DNA from: Chryseobacterium jejuense
GTDB lineage: Bacteria > Bacteroidota > Bacteroidia > Flavobacteriales > Weeksellaceae
Length of the DNA: 64,000 nucleotides
Assembly (NCBI RefSeq): GCF_017877355.1
Contig: NZ_JAGIPR010000003.1
Coordinates: 62,001 to 126,000, forward strand
Reading direction: 5' to 3'
Shown: piece by piece, positions 55,101 through 64,000 of the stretch
Position numbering within the stretch: position 1 is the first letter of the stretch
Layout of the letters: the number at the start of each line of letters is the position of its first letter
Translations under genes and position numbers: made by a program
The notes under the pieces: model-generated
Told to the model about the DNA's origin: nothing
Seen by the model: only the letters and a program-made list of their open reading frames with translations
The model's database searches: none

Positions 55101-58100
55101 AGTGAATATTAAAGCAGAGTCTTACCTGATGATTGCCGCCAAGGGAATTGAAGCCGGAGCAAGAGTAGATTTTAACCTGAATCTGATCATTGTAAAAGTC
55201 TATGCGGCTATTGAAGTAGGAGCTCATATCAGTTTTGAAAGACCGCAGGTAGGAGGATATATTTATGTGGAAGGAGGAGCAGAGATCAATCTTTTCATTG
55301 TAAGTGTTGCCTTATTTATCTCGATCTATTTCAGAGTAGAACTTATATTCCCGTTCCTGATCCTGGCAGAATTCAAATTCGAACTCAAGATTAAGCTGGC
55401 AATCTTTAAAATTAAGCTTAAAGTTCATTTAAGTATCAAATGGGAGAAAAGGGAGAATCATGTGGATACAAGCGCTGTACCACCTCTGACCTACGAATCA
55501 GATCCACCACATATTGATTATCCGAAAGAAGAAAGATTGAAAAATGCGGTAAAAGGAGTTCACATGTTGACCAATGAGACCTTTGATCTTCCTGTAGTAT
55601 TGGTTGATCAAGTTCCGACACCAGCAGTTAAGGATCATGAAAAACTGCCTACCATTCCATTGGATACCTATATTGATATTAAAGTTGAAAAAGGACTTAT
55701 CCCAACGACGGGGGCAGGTGAGAAAATTGGAGGACATACCAGCGGAGCAACTGAATTTACAGATCTTATCCCACCTCAGAAAACGCAGCCGGGAGGCCAC
55801 GTACTTCGTCAGGTGAAACATCAGTACTCCATTGAAGATGTTGAGATTAAAATTCTTAATAAACAAGGTGTCTGGAATAAGTACAATCCTTACAAGGCTG
55901 TATTAACTAAAGCTGAAGCAGACACTATCGGTAACCTTAATAAATTTAAATTAGGATTCTGGCAGAAAACCAATGATAAGTATGATACCATCAGGATTTT
56001 GGCATCTACACCATTCTCATTCTTAGATTCTGCACAGCCGGGATGGTTTATTCCTGAACAATACGGAATTACAGCTTCATCACTATTCTGTACGAAAACA
56101 GAAAAAGTATGGCATGAGTCTGATGTAAAAGACAAAACGGTAGGAACTGTATATTATCCACCGGCAGGAGCGCCTTATAATTTCATTAACGGAGCGTATT
56201 ACAACCTTTTAGGAACAGTATCGGATGCTACGGATTATATGATGGTTTCCAATGCGTCCAACCCGCATAATTTCTCTAAATCTTTAAAGATTACCAATGG
56301 AAATACAATGGTTGTTTTGCTTCCTGAAGCATCTGCAAGTACAGAATTATTTCTTTCTACAACGGCTAGTTCAGTGAGGGTCAGATATTATAAAGATGTA
56401 TTCTCGACTGGTATTTATCAGAATTATGCGCTGATTGAAGAAGTAACCAAAACTAAAGCAGAACTGGCATCAAAACTGGTTTATGAAGCAGCTGATCATG
56501 CAGGCCAATATGTAAGTAAGATTGAAATTATTCCATACAATGCCAACCAGCAGGAGATTGATAATATCAATGCACAAATTGACCAGATCTGGGCCAATGC
56601 AACAGCCAATACAACAGGTGAGGTAACCAGCGTTGTCCTTTCACCAGAACAACAGGCTGAATATGACAAACTTGTTGAACAGCTAAAAAAACTGAAAGAC
56701 GGAGGATGTACTTCTTCTCAATGCAAAGAGCTTGATTTCAATGTGATGCATGTTGAAGATGGATATAATGGATTATTTGGAAATGGAATTGTGAACTTTA
56801 GCATGTCTAATGTAGCCACCAAGTGGGCAGATTATGAAACGCAGTATATGATGATAACAGGAGGAAATACTCCGCCATTTGTTGATTTTAATACTCATTC
56901 TGTAATCTTCTTATTTTTACCTTATGGTCCTACTAACCAGTTTATTAAATATAATAGCGTAGTCACAAAAATTTCAGAAAAAGCTGATGGTATTGATATC
57001 TGTTATTCAAGTGATTATCCAAAAGAAACAATCAATAAGGTAGCGATCATTAAGGTGGGCAAGACCACAGAAAAACCTCTTAATCTGAAGTTTACTCCTG
57101 ATTGTGGCTGTGATTCTAAAGCAGAGCCTTGTACAAAAGATACAAAACTTTGTGATTTCCTTACCGGGCTTATGTATAATCTTAACCAATGTATTGTTTA
57201 TCAGGGAGTAGATGAAGTAACTCAATTAAGATACAGTTCAAAATGTTTCTTCATGTTCATTGATGCCATCTACCAGTTTGATAAAGAGTTTCCACAATAT
57301 AACCTGATCCAGGGAGCAGGATATGTAAGAGACCTTGTAGAGAAGCTGAGAAGCTATCTGAATACTGAAGGTGCTAAAATGTCTGTAGCGGTACAATTAA
57401 CAAAAGATATTCATGACATCATTTTCAAGCTAGGAAACTGTGGTTGTAATGATGATGACGATAATGGAAATGGTAACCTAACCAGCCTTTGTCATACTTT
57501 ATTCCATCAGGTGAGATGGGTGACGGCTGAAGATTACGAATATCAGCAGACCATCCCGTCACAAGATGCTGTAACAGAAGATATGAAGCTGATGCAGGAG
57601 GCTATGAGCAAAGTGGTACAACCGGTTTGGAGACCAAACAGTGTATACTACATCAATCTTAAACTGAAAGATAATGTAAATGGAGATACACCACATATCA
57701 TTAACTATTACTTTGCCTTTAAAACAGCAGGACCTATCGGGCACTTTGAGAAGAAAAATGAAGACTACATTGAAAAGCTTACAGATGCTGATGGAAATCC
57801 GATTGATAAGAAGAAAAATATAGATGAATATCCAATTACTTCTCTGAAATCATATATCGATATGAAAAAATCATATCCTAATGTAGACGGAGATCTTCTG
57901 ATGGCAAAACCATTATTCTATGGAAATGAGCAGAGTAAAATAGTACTTTCCTTTACTAAGCCTTATATCTATAATATGCTTAAAACATGGGCGGCTCATA
58001 ATGATAGTGAAATAGATATTAAAGAGCTTAAAGGAAGTATCAATATCGCAATCAAAGATCCTATAACGGGTATTAGTATTCCGTATCCATTGCCTCCTAC

Positions 58101-59037
58101 ATGGACAAAGCATGAAACAATACCGGTAACTAAAGAAAGCTGGGCAGAAGACGATCCTAATTTACCATTAGGAGTTCAGCAGATGCTTAACTATGTGAAT
58201 CATGTTAATCAGCAGAACACAGGTATGGCTTGTAGCATTAATCTTGGAAAACCAGTTACACCAAAAGCATATAAGTATTCAGTGGAATTGGAAGACCTAA
58301 GTCCTGAAAAATTATACACAGCTATTATCTACAATGCCTTTGACGATGATGGAGACGGGGATTTTAAACCACAGCCTACACCAGTAGCAGAAGATCCTTA
58401 CAAAGTATATGAAGAAAACCAGAAGATCCATGAATTTGTATTCAGAACTTCAAGATACAAGGACTTTAAAGAGCAGGTAGAAAGTTATAAGCTGAAAGAA
58501 TACAATGATAAAAACGAAGTGATAGGACAGAAGGATGCTATCTATGAAGTGAAAGCTGATCTTAAGCCACAGCAGCTTAATGACCTCTATATCTTAGCTT
58601 CAGAAGGTACTGAAAATCCAAACTTAAAAGGGCTTGCCAATACCTATTCAGAAGTATTTGACCGTGCTTTTGAAGGAGTGATGGGATTAAAACCATTAAA
58701 TCCTCCTACCCATACAGAATTTGTTAAAATAGTTAATACCAATAATGATGTAGTGGCCTTACTCATAAGGAATCCGGAACCATTCAATGATCCGAGAATT
58801 CCATTGAAAGAGGTGAAAAAATGTCTTAAAGTTCCTGATGCTTTAGGTAATCATATTGAAGATTTCCAACTCATCTATGCTAAAGATTATTCTCAGATTT
58901 TAGTCGTGCATAAGAGCAATAAGATCAAAGATCTAAAATTAAAACTGCAGTTTATCTATAAATATTGGGATGGATCAGCTTACACGGAATTTCCGGGAAG
59001 CGGAGTAACAATCAACGAATTAAAACTAAACAATTAA
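52141..59037 (+). CDS. Giant beta-rich protein, 2298 residues, unknown family
   Basis: The protein starts MSNQTPVTHRYYPRLSSV with no export signal. Residues about 1-270 are mixed helical. Roughly 280-1100 is a long series of amphipathic beta strands (LDVRGNGVKYYYTADND, LPKMNISGSAEMAFDP, GNFQLNKNNGSFIDIKAEV) ending in a basic-hydrophobic stretch LKIKLAIFKIKLKVHLSIKW (1082-1101). The part from about 1500 to 1790 is cysteine-rich (GGCTSSQC, DCGCDSKAEPC, GNCGCNDDDDNGNGN), possibly metal-binding. The C-terminal 450 residues resemble stacked beta domains. Size and texture suggest a structural or carrier component. No family can be named; expression with the next giant gene is likely (11 bp gap). 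Confidence 0.75.
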   Translation: MSNQTPVTHRYYPRLSSVVTKDDIPDILGFLKPGITNLLDKIYYKDLQYSKGPKGDSAFYSLSVVSKRIDIEIPGTGISLVLNGTDDSAISAFPITVEYQWKILAYLRYFSLGNFSFEPQQIFEVALRVLNVTEEQAIAHFVNTFVSPANQNVTPLMQFVKDINDSHSLGLTLPSDATTVTEVVQDIFNKTAGKYASLVAFATYLLSNDMQETSEKVKTFFKALMPQDIDEFIKEVAIPKFKATLMLSAAIEFPRSILKPVNPLKHPTAPLEVIEDETKKVTLSFGEALFYADTEKGFGYNMDLVLNMSNPAQIGNTGFIIDIHNLKIDLSKTENIAEADADGRPKEFMGVYMEYTEIFLPKKWFKKKNPEGNTQQTIGISANHMLIGTGGLSGNIAIRPTYAVKTVGTETKVVDYFSKFFSLDYTNLKVKSMSSSNETAIHNMDELMTFMNGLASPSELKFVYPMGLRTVAGDYREFQKEEDYYKFLASLSVDSLDDDNRTLWFNLGKDSEKSWELGFSKFDIDFHQGQVVHSSLHAGLKIKKFKDYNGLDMVIDVVGEWESKENFKLSAAILPFGLKMNLFNILNFYLQRIEIGKKNDNFYVEADTKITFPEGSFGERLLGKEGIDLPAIRYYANGKFEIAGGSSIIPTNLHLNLGPVRMAVTAIHMGTIQRMYKGNMRTYNYIGFDGGININPLGLDVRGNGVKYYYTADNDEFGGTKDDYFHISTLEVDLVIPGTASASAAVAIIKGALTIPEPGKSTEYRGKVSLQLPKMNISGSAEMAFDPKYPGFLVDASVELPFVIPLGSFGIFGFRGLIGYRYVAHKEAIGMTENDTWYDYYVHPQRGINTDKFIGPQFTQKYSAPFSFGAGASLATLDGRLASLRAMVLLSVPSMFAIDAGLTIISERLGLTEDDPKVPPFYAFVIVGDNSLEIGAGGNFQLNKNNGSFIDIKAEVQMGFFFKNQRPWYVNFGTRDKPIRASLFKDSVNIKAESYLMIAAKGIEAGARVDFNLNLIIVKVYAAIEVGAHISFERPQVGGYIYVEGGAEINLFIVSVALFISIYFRVELIFPFLILAEFKFELKIKLAIFKIKLKVHLSIKWEKRENHVDTSAVPPLTYESDPPHIDYPKEERLKNAVKGVHMLTNETFDLPVVLVDQVPTPAVKDHEKLPTIPLDTYIDIKVEKGLIPTTGAGEKIGGHTSGATEFTDLIPPQKTQPGGHVLRQVKHQYSIEDVEIKILNKQGVWNKYNPYKAVLTKAEADTIGNLNKFKLGFWQKTNDKYDTIRILASTPFSFLDSAQPGWFIPEQYGITASSLFCTKTEKVWHESDVKDKTVGTVYYPPAGAPYNFINGAYYNLLGTVSDATDYMMVSNASNPHNFSKSLKITNGNTMVVLLPEASASTELFLSTTASSVRVRYYKDVFSTGIYQNYALIEEVTKTKAELASKLVYEAADHAGQYVSKIEIIPYNANQQEIDNINAQIDQIWANATANTTGEVTSVVLSPEQQAEYDKLVEQLKKLKDGGCTSSQCKELDFNVMHVEDGYNGLFGNGIVNFSMSNVATKWADYETQYMMITGGNTPPFVDFNTHSVIFLFLPYGPTNQFIKYNSVVTKISEKADGIDICYSSDYPKETINKVAIIKVGKTTEKPLNLKFTPDCGCDSKAEPCTKDTKLCDFLTGLMYNLNQCIVYQGVDEVTQLRYSSKCFFMFIDAIYQFDKEFPQYNLIQGAGYVRDLVEKLRSYLNTEGAKMSVAVQLTKDIHDIIFKLGNCGCNDDDDNGNGNLTSLCHTLFHQVRWVTAEDYEYQQTIPSQDAVTEDMKLMQEAMSKVVQPVWRPNSVYYINLKLKDNVNGDTPHIINYYFAFKTAGPIGHFEKKNEDYIEKLTDADGNPIDKKKNIDEYPITSLKSYIDMKKSYPNVDGDLLMAKPLFYGNEQSKIVLSFTKPYIYNMLKTWAAHNDSEIDIKELKGSINIAIKDPITGISIPYPLPPTWTKHETIPVTKESWAEDDPNLPLGVQQMLNYVNHVNQQNTGMACSINLGKPVTPKAYKYSVELEDLSPEKLYTAIIYNAFDDDGDGDFKPQPTPVAEDPYKVYEENQKIHEFVFRTSRYKDFKEQVESYKLKEYNDKNEVIGQKDAIYEVKADLKPQQLNDLYILASEGTENPNLKGLANTYSEVFDRAFEGVMGLKPLNPPTHTEFVKIVNTNNDVVALLIRNPEPFNDPRIPLKEVKKCLKVPDALGNHIEDFQLIYAKDYSQILVVHKSNKIKDLKLKLQFIYKYWDGSAYTEFPGSGVTINELKLNN

Positions 59038-59048
59038 TTAAATCTAAA

Positions 59049-62000
59049 ATGAGTTTTTTAAAAAATCATAATTATATAAGTTCCAAAGGATTAATCAATT
59101 CTTCTACGAAAAGCCAGGGAAATGTAATGCAGGTAGGAAATATTGATTCAGTCGGACTGATTACAGTTCTTGACGAAAGCGGTAACCTGAAATGGAACAG
59201 AGCTTTTAAATCTCCTCAAGGAGGATATACTACTTTTGTTAAGGTAATGCCATTCAAAAACGGGGATTTTGCCGTGGTGGGAGTAACCTCCTATAAAACT
59301 CCTGTTGTGATGAGAATCAAAGGAAATGGAGATGTAGTATGGTGTAAAGTTTTTCAGTCGATTGAAACTGACGAAAGACGCATTTTTGCTGATATTTTTG
59401 CTGATTCAATGGTTTATCTTACTTTTTATAACGTAAATGCAAAGATCAGTGGAACTTTTTTATTAAACGGCTGGGAAGGAAAAGTCGAGTCAAGAACAGA
59501 TATTATTAATAACGGTACTCCAGGGGCAACCCTGGAAGTAACCGGAATCAGTACCTTTAGTGAAATTGTTCATATCAGTGCTAATGAGACCCTGAATGGA
59601 GTAACACGCGGTGTATCTTTCTATGGACAGGTAAATGAACCGGTACTTACTGCTCAATATCCCTCTGTGAATAATATTCCTGTTGTATTAAACGGAGTTT
59701 ACTGCCGCCCGAACCAACAAGGTGGCTATGAATTGCATTGGGGTGGTAAAATTAATAAAACACCTGTTCTGTTAACACCTGATGACAAAGCATTTTTATT
59801 TAAAGACTGGGATTCTCAATCCGTAAAATTTATCCATGGTAAAGATTTTTTCTATGCAACTACGGGTGCAGGTTATAACTTCTGCTATTCTGATTATAAT
59901 TATACACCTGTATGGACACAGCAGTCATTAATCAAAGGTTTTTATATTGATCAGGTTGTAGGAAATGAGGTGACAGTACGAGGAACACAAGCTTCCGATT
60001 TTACAGGACTTGTTAGCACAGGAATTAATACTTGTTTTACCTCACCTGCCAATAATATCAATTTATCATTAGAAGGTTATAAGTTCACAGATGCACCTTA
60101 TATTTCCAACAAAGTAGATTTCAAGGAAGAAGATCTTAATTTTGATATCATCACTAAGCCTTATGCTAATGAAAATGCATGTGGTAACAATGGAGGTGAC
60201 GGAACAGAGATTACTTTTAATGAGTTTTCAGGACTACAGACGCCTAATTTCTACCTTCAGGCTGCAGGATCCAAAGGAGAAGACAGTACAAAAGGAATTC
60301 ACCTGAGATGGGGATTCGGAGGTGAATTGGGAGAGAACCACCTTCCTAAAGGGAAACTGACAGACAACAAGAATAACTTCAATAAGCCAAATGATTTTGT
60401 AAAAGTATACAGAACCCTGTATGAGAAGAAAATCTTCAGTCTGGAGTTTACACAAGCTCCCCAGCTTATTGACGAAAGTAAGAAAATGTGGGTATATAAG
60501 TTTAATAATGATAGTAGAATTTTTTATGTCTATTTCAAAAATAAAACAAAATATGCACAGGTAAGACAATCGGTAAATCCGATGGTTGATCCTCTTAAAT
60601 TCATGCAGCAATATGGTAATGAAATTGTAGAAGTTCTTTGTAAATCGGATATTTTCTTTGCTGCTGAGTTACAAGTGGAAAACCAACAGCAAGATTCATA
60701 TGTGGAGTTGGAGGCACTTTCAGTAGCAGATCAGAATAACTTGTCCCAACAGCAACTTTCTTATAGAGCAACACCTTATAGTAGTGAGCTTGCTAATACT
60801 TATTTTAATACTGAGAATGGGAAGACGTTGCGTTTCAGACCTACCAATTGTCTTGTTACCAGAATTAATTTTGAGCTCTATTCAGACTTCATCATCAGCC
60901 GAAATCAGGCAAATGCATGGAAATTAATGGGAGAATTCTCTCTGACCGATGAGAGAGACACTGCCTTTGAGAGGTTAGATCCTTTGCCTAATGATAACCC
61001 TGTTCATGGTGCTTGGTTGAGATACAATGATGGAGCGTATGTAAATACAGAAAATTATCGTATGAAATGGGAACATGCTTCTACCGGTCCTTTAGACAGA
61101 GACATTCAGACTGTAGTTAAAAGATATGTAGAGCTAAGTAATGATCAGCCGAATCCAAAAGCTAATGAAACCATTTCAATTAACCTTTCTCCTACCGGTT
61201 CACAACAGGTAGTTGATATTAGCACGAATCTTCCTCAGGATGGAGATATGCAGGTCTCCAACCTGGATATTCTGAATATTGCCGCCTTGGATTACCACGT
61301 AGCAAGAATGCTGGGATTGGGATATCTTGATATCAAGGACGAAGTTTTCGGAAACCAGTATATTTATATCACAGAATATTATACCAATAAAAATCTGGAT
61401 ATTAATTCGGATGATAAGACTTATCAGTTGCTTTCAATGTCTCTTCCTGTTTCTACAGAAATTGAAAGACTTTCATTGCCTGTAAAGCTGATGAAACTGA
61501 ATAAAGGGATGGATTCTAATAATCCGCAGTCTGCCGGTTTATATGATGCTGAAGGATATTCTTATAATGGAAAATACCGTTACATCAGTATTTATAATCA
61601 GCAGGTTCCTGAACTTGAAGTAAACCCAGTATTTATGGGGGAATATGAGAATTTTGATGCATCTTCATTCACATTCCCTGTATATGCCGGTCTTGAATAC
61701 CGCGTTGTAGAACCTGGAAAAACAGATGACTATATCTGGATCAAACCGGAACTATGCCATGATACCAAATATTGGAATGTGGATGCTTCACCTAACAGTG
61801 CTAATTCTCAGGAAACACAGCCTATACAGATTCCGGATACCTATGCGCCATTGTATATGCATAAGCAGGATAAAAGTGGAACGTATTTTTATAAAGGATA
61901 TGGAATCAACTGGTTCTCAAGAGCGCAGATTGGAGGAGAAGAACTGTCAATTGAAACCAAGATTAAACCGAACAACAGGTTATTACCTCCAACGGCAACA

Positions 62001-64000
62001 ACAGCTTTCCTTATCCAGAAAGAATATCCTGTAACCCTTACTTCTCAGGGAGAGCAGGATCGTAGAAATGCAATCTCAAATTCGGATAAAACATTGGTAA
62101 GGCTTGGTTTTGACCATCATATCTATCAGGATGAAATTGTATATCCTATTTCATTTGACTCTACGCAGCCAGATGATTACTATCTGAATCCGGATACCAT
62201 TTTTCCGGATGATAAAGAAGTAATGGCTGATGAAGTGGAGATCTTCTATAGAAATTATACCATGAGAGAGATTTCTGCGAAGGTATCCAGTATCAATCAT
62301 CATCCGAATAATCAGCTTTTAGCGGAGATTAAAACTGTAGATTATACCCTGCCAAGTTCAGGAGGAACTATTGCTCCGGGATCGAGTATGCCTGCACAAC
62401 CTTCAATTCCGTTAAATATTTTAAAATCGGAAATTCCGGCAGGAACTACCATTAATGATTTTATTGGGGGAATTTTCTTATTGGATGGCGAAAGTTATAT
62501 CATTAACGGCATCGAAGTACAACCTTCAGGACTGAAATTTACAGTGTTTAAAAAAGCACCAAGTGCAGCTATTATTTCAGGTACCTCACCAGTAATTGAT
62601 CAGAGCAGTCTGGTACTTCCTACATTCAGTCCTGGAACTGAAGGATTATTCAGTGCTACTGAAAATATGCAGAATATGCCAACCTGGGGACCGAAAAATC
62701 CTAACTCGTTGAAAGTAAAGATTGGAACCAATGATTGGGGAATCCACAGAGAGATTATTCATACACAGCAATCGGATGGATCTGTTCAGAGATTCCTTGA
62801 AAAGAGTAGAGGATTCTGGAAAAATGCAAAAATGGAACTGCATTTCGAATTATTAGACAAATATCAGAATAAAAAAGGTGAGGTTATTGATAATCCGGCT
62901 AATAGCCGTAAGGTTCACAGGGGAGTGTATAGAATTACATTCCCGGGATTCCAGCTTGCACAACATTCCCAGTATTTACCGAATGCCAATTCTGTAGAAT
63001 GGTTGAATGGTATTGTGAGGTTGTTCACCGTAGAAAACTATAATAATGGAGTTCCTAAAGAATCCAGATCTATTTTTAAAGTGGTGAAAACTGAAAATAT
63101 CAACACCAACCAGGATCTTGTGCTTTATATCTATGATGAGAATTTCAGAATCCTGGAAGATGATACTACACATCTGCCGATTTTCAATTTTGAACCTAGT
63201 CCGGAAGATCCCGTTATGGATCCGGTACCGCTTCCTACTGATCCTATTATGGGGAAAAATATCCTTGTCAATTACTATCCTTCTTACAGGGTATATCTGT
63301 ATAAGAATGTGGCCAATAACTTAATTGAAGATGCTATTTTACCTCCTGAAAATGAAGATGTAAGATACTCGATCTTTGGATTTAAGAGTGTAGATCATGA
63401 TAATGTAGATATGCAGGGAGCGCAATACAAATCTAAATTCAGTGTTCCAGCAGTGATGTTTGCCAATAGAGTTGTAGACCCTAAGCCCCCAAGAAAGCCA
63501 AAAGGTTCTAAATATGCAACCAGACCGGATAAATTCGGAAAGTCAACATATAGCTTTATTACGGAATATGACCATAAACCATATTCAGTACAGTTTTTCA
63601 GAGCGAATAATGCCGTATTGTTAGCTTCTTTATATGAACCGTTAAAAATTGAGGAAATTAAAAACAACCTTAATGCTCTTGGTGGTAATGATGAAGAGTT
63701 TTTTACTGATAGATGGATGGATTTTGTGGATTTTGATATGCTTCTTAATACAACTAAAACAGGATTTGAAGCATTTCCACCAGACAGTCCTGTAAAATTT
63801 GCCATGCCACTTCCGAACAGTAAAATATTATTTGAAGCAATTAATTATTTTATTGAAAATCATAACGAACATTTTGGACTACAAGTAGGACAAAGTGGAT
63901 ATGCTAAGCTATTGGATGGAACAAAGTGGAAAAATGGAGAGTATCCAATTAACTATCGTGTGATTGAGGCAGTTCCAAATAAGTTTGATGAATTACGTTT
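59049..64000 (+). CDS. Giant protein, at least 1650 residues, 3' end outside the window
   Basis: ATG 59049 opens MSFLKNHNYISSKGLINSS, and the frame stays open to the last base. The N-terminal 130 residues have propeller-like repeats (ESGNLKWNRAF, GNGDVVWCKVF). At residue 415 comes KGIHLRWGFGGELGENHLPKG followed by VKVYRTLY, a tryptophan-containing motif of uncertain meaning. Near 672 there is YRMKWEHAS, and later proline-rich linkers (DPVPLPTDPIMG near 1389; DPKPPRKPKGSK near 1477). There is no signal peptide. It follows the 2298-residue gene by 11 bp and is probably its structural partner. No known family was recognised. Confidence 0.75.
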   Translation, partial: MSFLKNHNYISSKGLINSSTKSQGNVMQVGNIDSVGLITVLDESGNLKWNRAFKSPQGGYTTFVKVMPFKNGDFAVVGVTSYKTPVVMRIKGNGDVVWCKVFQSIETDERRIFADIFADSMVYLTFYNVNAKISGTFLLNGWEGKVESRTDIINNGTPGATLEVTGISTFSEIVHISANETLNGVTRGVSFYGQVNEPVLTAQYPSVNNIPVVLNGVYCRPNQQGGYELHWGGKINKTPVLLTPDDKAFLFKDWDSQSVKFIHGKDFFYATTGAGYNFCYSDYNYTPVWTQQSLIKGFYIDQVVGNEVTVRGTQASDFTGLVSTGINTCFTSPANNINLSLEGYKFTDAPYISNKVDFKEEDLNFDIITKPYANENACGNNGGDGTEITFNEFSGLQTPNFYLQAAGSKGEDSTKGIHLRWGFGGELGENHLPKGKLTDNKNNFNKPNDFVKVYRTLYEKKIFSLEFTQAPQLIDESKKMWVYKFNNDSRIFYVYFKNKTKYAQVRQSVNPMVDPLKFMQQYGNEIVEVLCKSDIFFAAELQVENQQQDSYVELEALSVADQNNLSQQQLSYRATPYSSELANTYFNTENGKTLRFRPTNCLVTRINFELYSDFIISRNQANAWKLMGEFSLTDERDTAFERLDPLPNDNPVHGAWLRYNDGAYVNTENYRMKWEHASTGPLDRDIQTVVKRYVELSNDQPNPKANETISINLSPTGSQQVVDISTNLPQDGDMQVSNLDILNIAALDYHVARMLGLGYLDIKDEVFGNQYIYITEYYTNKNLDINSDDKTYQLLSMSLPVSTEIERLSLPVKLMKLNKGMDSNNPQSAGLYDAEGYSYNGKYRYISIYNQQVPELEVNPVFMGEYENFDASSFTFPVYAGLEYRVVEPGKTDDYIWIKPELCHDTKYWNVDASPNSANSQETQPIQIPDTYAPLYMHKQDKSGTYFYKGYGINWFSRAQIGGEELSIETKIKPNNRLLPPTATTAFLIQKEYPVTLTSQGEQDRRNAISNSDKTLVRLGFDHHIYQDEIVYPISFDSTQPDDYYLNPDTIFPDDKEVMADEVEIFYRNYTMREISAKVSSINHHPNNQLLAEIKTVDYTLPSSGGTIAPGSSMPAQPSIPLNILKSEIPAGTTINDFIGGIFLLDGESYIINGIEVQPSGLKFTVFKKAPSAAIISGTSPVIDQSSLVLPTFSPGTEGLFSATENMQNMPTWGPKNPNSLKVKIGTNDWGIHREIIHTQQSDGSVQRFLEKSRGFWKNAKMELHFELLDKYQNKKGEVIDNPANSRKVHRGVYRITFPGFQLAQHSQYLPNANSVEWLNGIVRLFTVENYNNGVPKESRSIFKVVKTENINTNQDLVLYIYDENFRILEDDTTHLPIFNFEPSPEDPVMDPVPLPTDPIMGKNILVNYYPSYRVYLYKNVANNLIEDAILPPENEDVRYSIFGFKSVDHDNVDMQGAQYKSKFSVPAVMFANRVVDPKPPRKPKGSKYATRPDKFGKSTYSFITEYDHKPYSVQFFRANNAVLLASLYEPLKIEEIKNNLNALGGNDEEFFTDRWMDFVDFDMLLNTTKTGFEAFPPDSPVKFAMPLPNSKILFEAINYFIENHNEHFGLQVGQSGYAKLLDGTKWKNGEYPINYRVIEAVPNKFDELR

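Noticed and set aside
61726..62034. 102-codon plus-strand ORF inside the last giant gene
   Set aside because: It lies in a different frame from the frame open from 59049 to 64000; its protein is atypical (Met/Ile/Arg-rich) while the long frame is coherent throughout.
1..64000. CRISPR arrays, rRNA or tRNA genes
   Set aside because: No regularly spaced repeats, no cloverleaf-compatible stretches with conserved T-arm sequence, and no rRNA-like conserved blocks were noticed.

Overview
The window reads as chromosomal DNA of a flavobacterium, most likely Chryseobacterium or a close relative (Weeksellaceae, Bacteroidota). The reasons are its AT-rich composition, two SusC/SusD outer-membrane pairs, a mevalonate-pathway HMG-CoA synthase, the near absence of Shine-Dalgarno sequences, and TAnnTTTG-like -7 boxes. 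This assignment rests on recognising families, not on a database search. No rRNA, tRNA, CRISPR array, phage head/tail gene or intact insertion sequence was seen.

Region 1 (1-25.0 kb) is mainly household and nutrient genes. In order they are: a truncated gene end; a small acidic protein; a secreted M1 aminopeptidase; HMG-CoA synthase; SusC/SusD pair 1, with a long leader carrying two tandem hairpins; an AraC regulator divergent from an aldehyde dehydrogenase / alcohol dehydrogenase / DUF779 cluster; a dicarboxylate symporter; a lipoprotein subtilase; the cbpA-cbpM co-chaperone pair; a YcxB-like membrane protein; a cystathionine beta-synthase-like enzyme; a LolC/E-type permease whose probable start lies 4 bp from that of a divergent NamZ-type muramidase; and a thioredoxin-like / DUF3575 / small membrane protein operon.

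Region 2 (25.1-37.3 kb) starts with an HxlR regulator divergent from an esterase-isochorismatase pair. It is followed by a compact block of LytS-type histidine kinase, secreted zinc metalloprotease, SusC 2, SusD 2 and LytTR response regulator. The kinase and regulator bracket the protease and the SusCD pair, which suggests a sensing circuit for extracellular protein or peptide.

Region 3 (37.6-64.0 kb) is accessory and is the most interesting part. A secreted protein of unknown function leads an array of about ten small, mostly paralogous, immunity-like genes (39.1-44.5 kb). One of these is a lipoprotein gene with a frameshift at a T7 tract, and decayed gene ends follow the array. Next come an endolysin-like M15 peptidase without a signal peptide (45.1 kb), a 728-residue protein, an overlapping 1060-residue protein whose C-terminus looks like a nucleotidyltransferase-fold toxin domain, a 208-residue protein that is a clear paralogue of one array member (probable cognate immunity), a 2298-residue beta-rich protein, and a further protein of at least 1650 residues that runs off the end. 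The large proteins lack export signals and match no family I can name. From about 47.6 to 51.9 kb the DNA is visibly more AT-rich, as if a toxin-immunity cassette had been exchanged into a conserved backbone.

My working model is a polymorphic toxin system with giant structural or carrier proteins and a bank of orphan immunity genes. It may be a previously undescribed delivery system. Dispersed inverted-repeat elements at about 0.1, 22.8 and 37.3 kb, and a GC-rich hairpin element at 12.6 kb, mark intergenic junctions.
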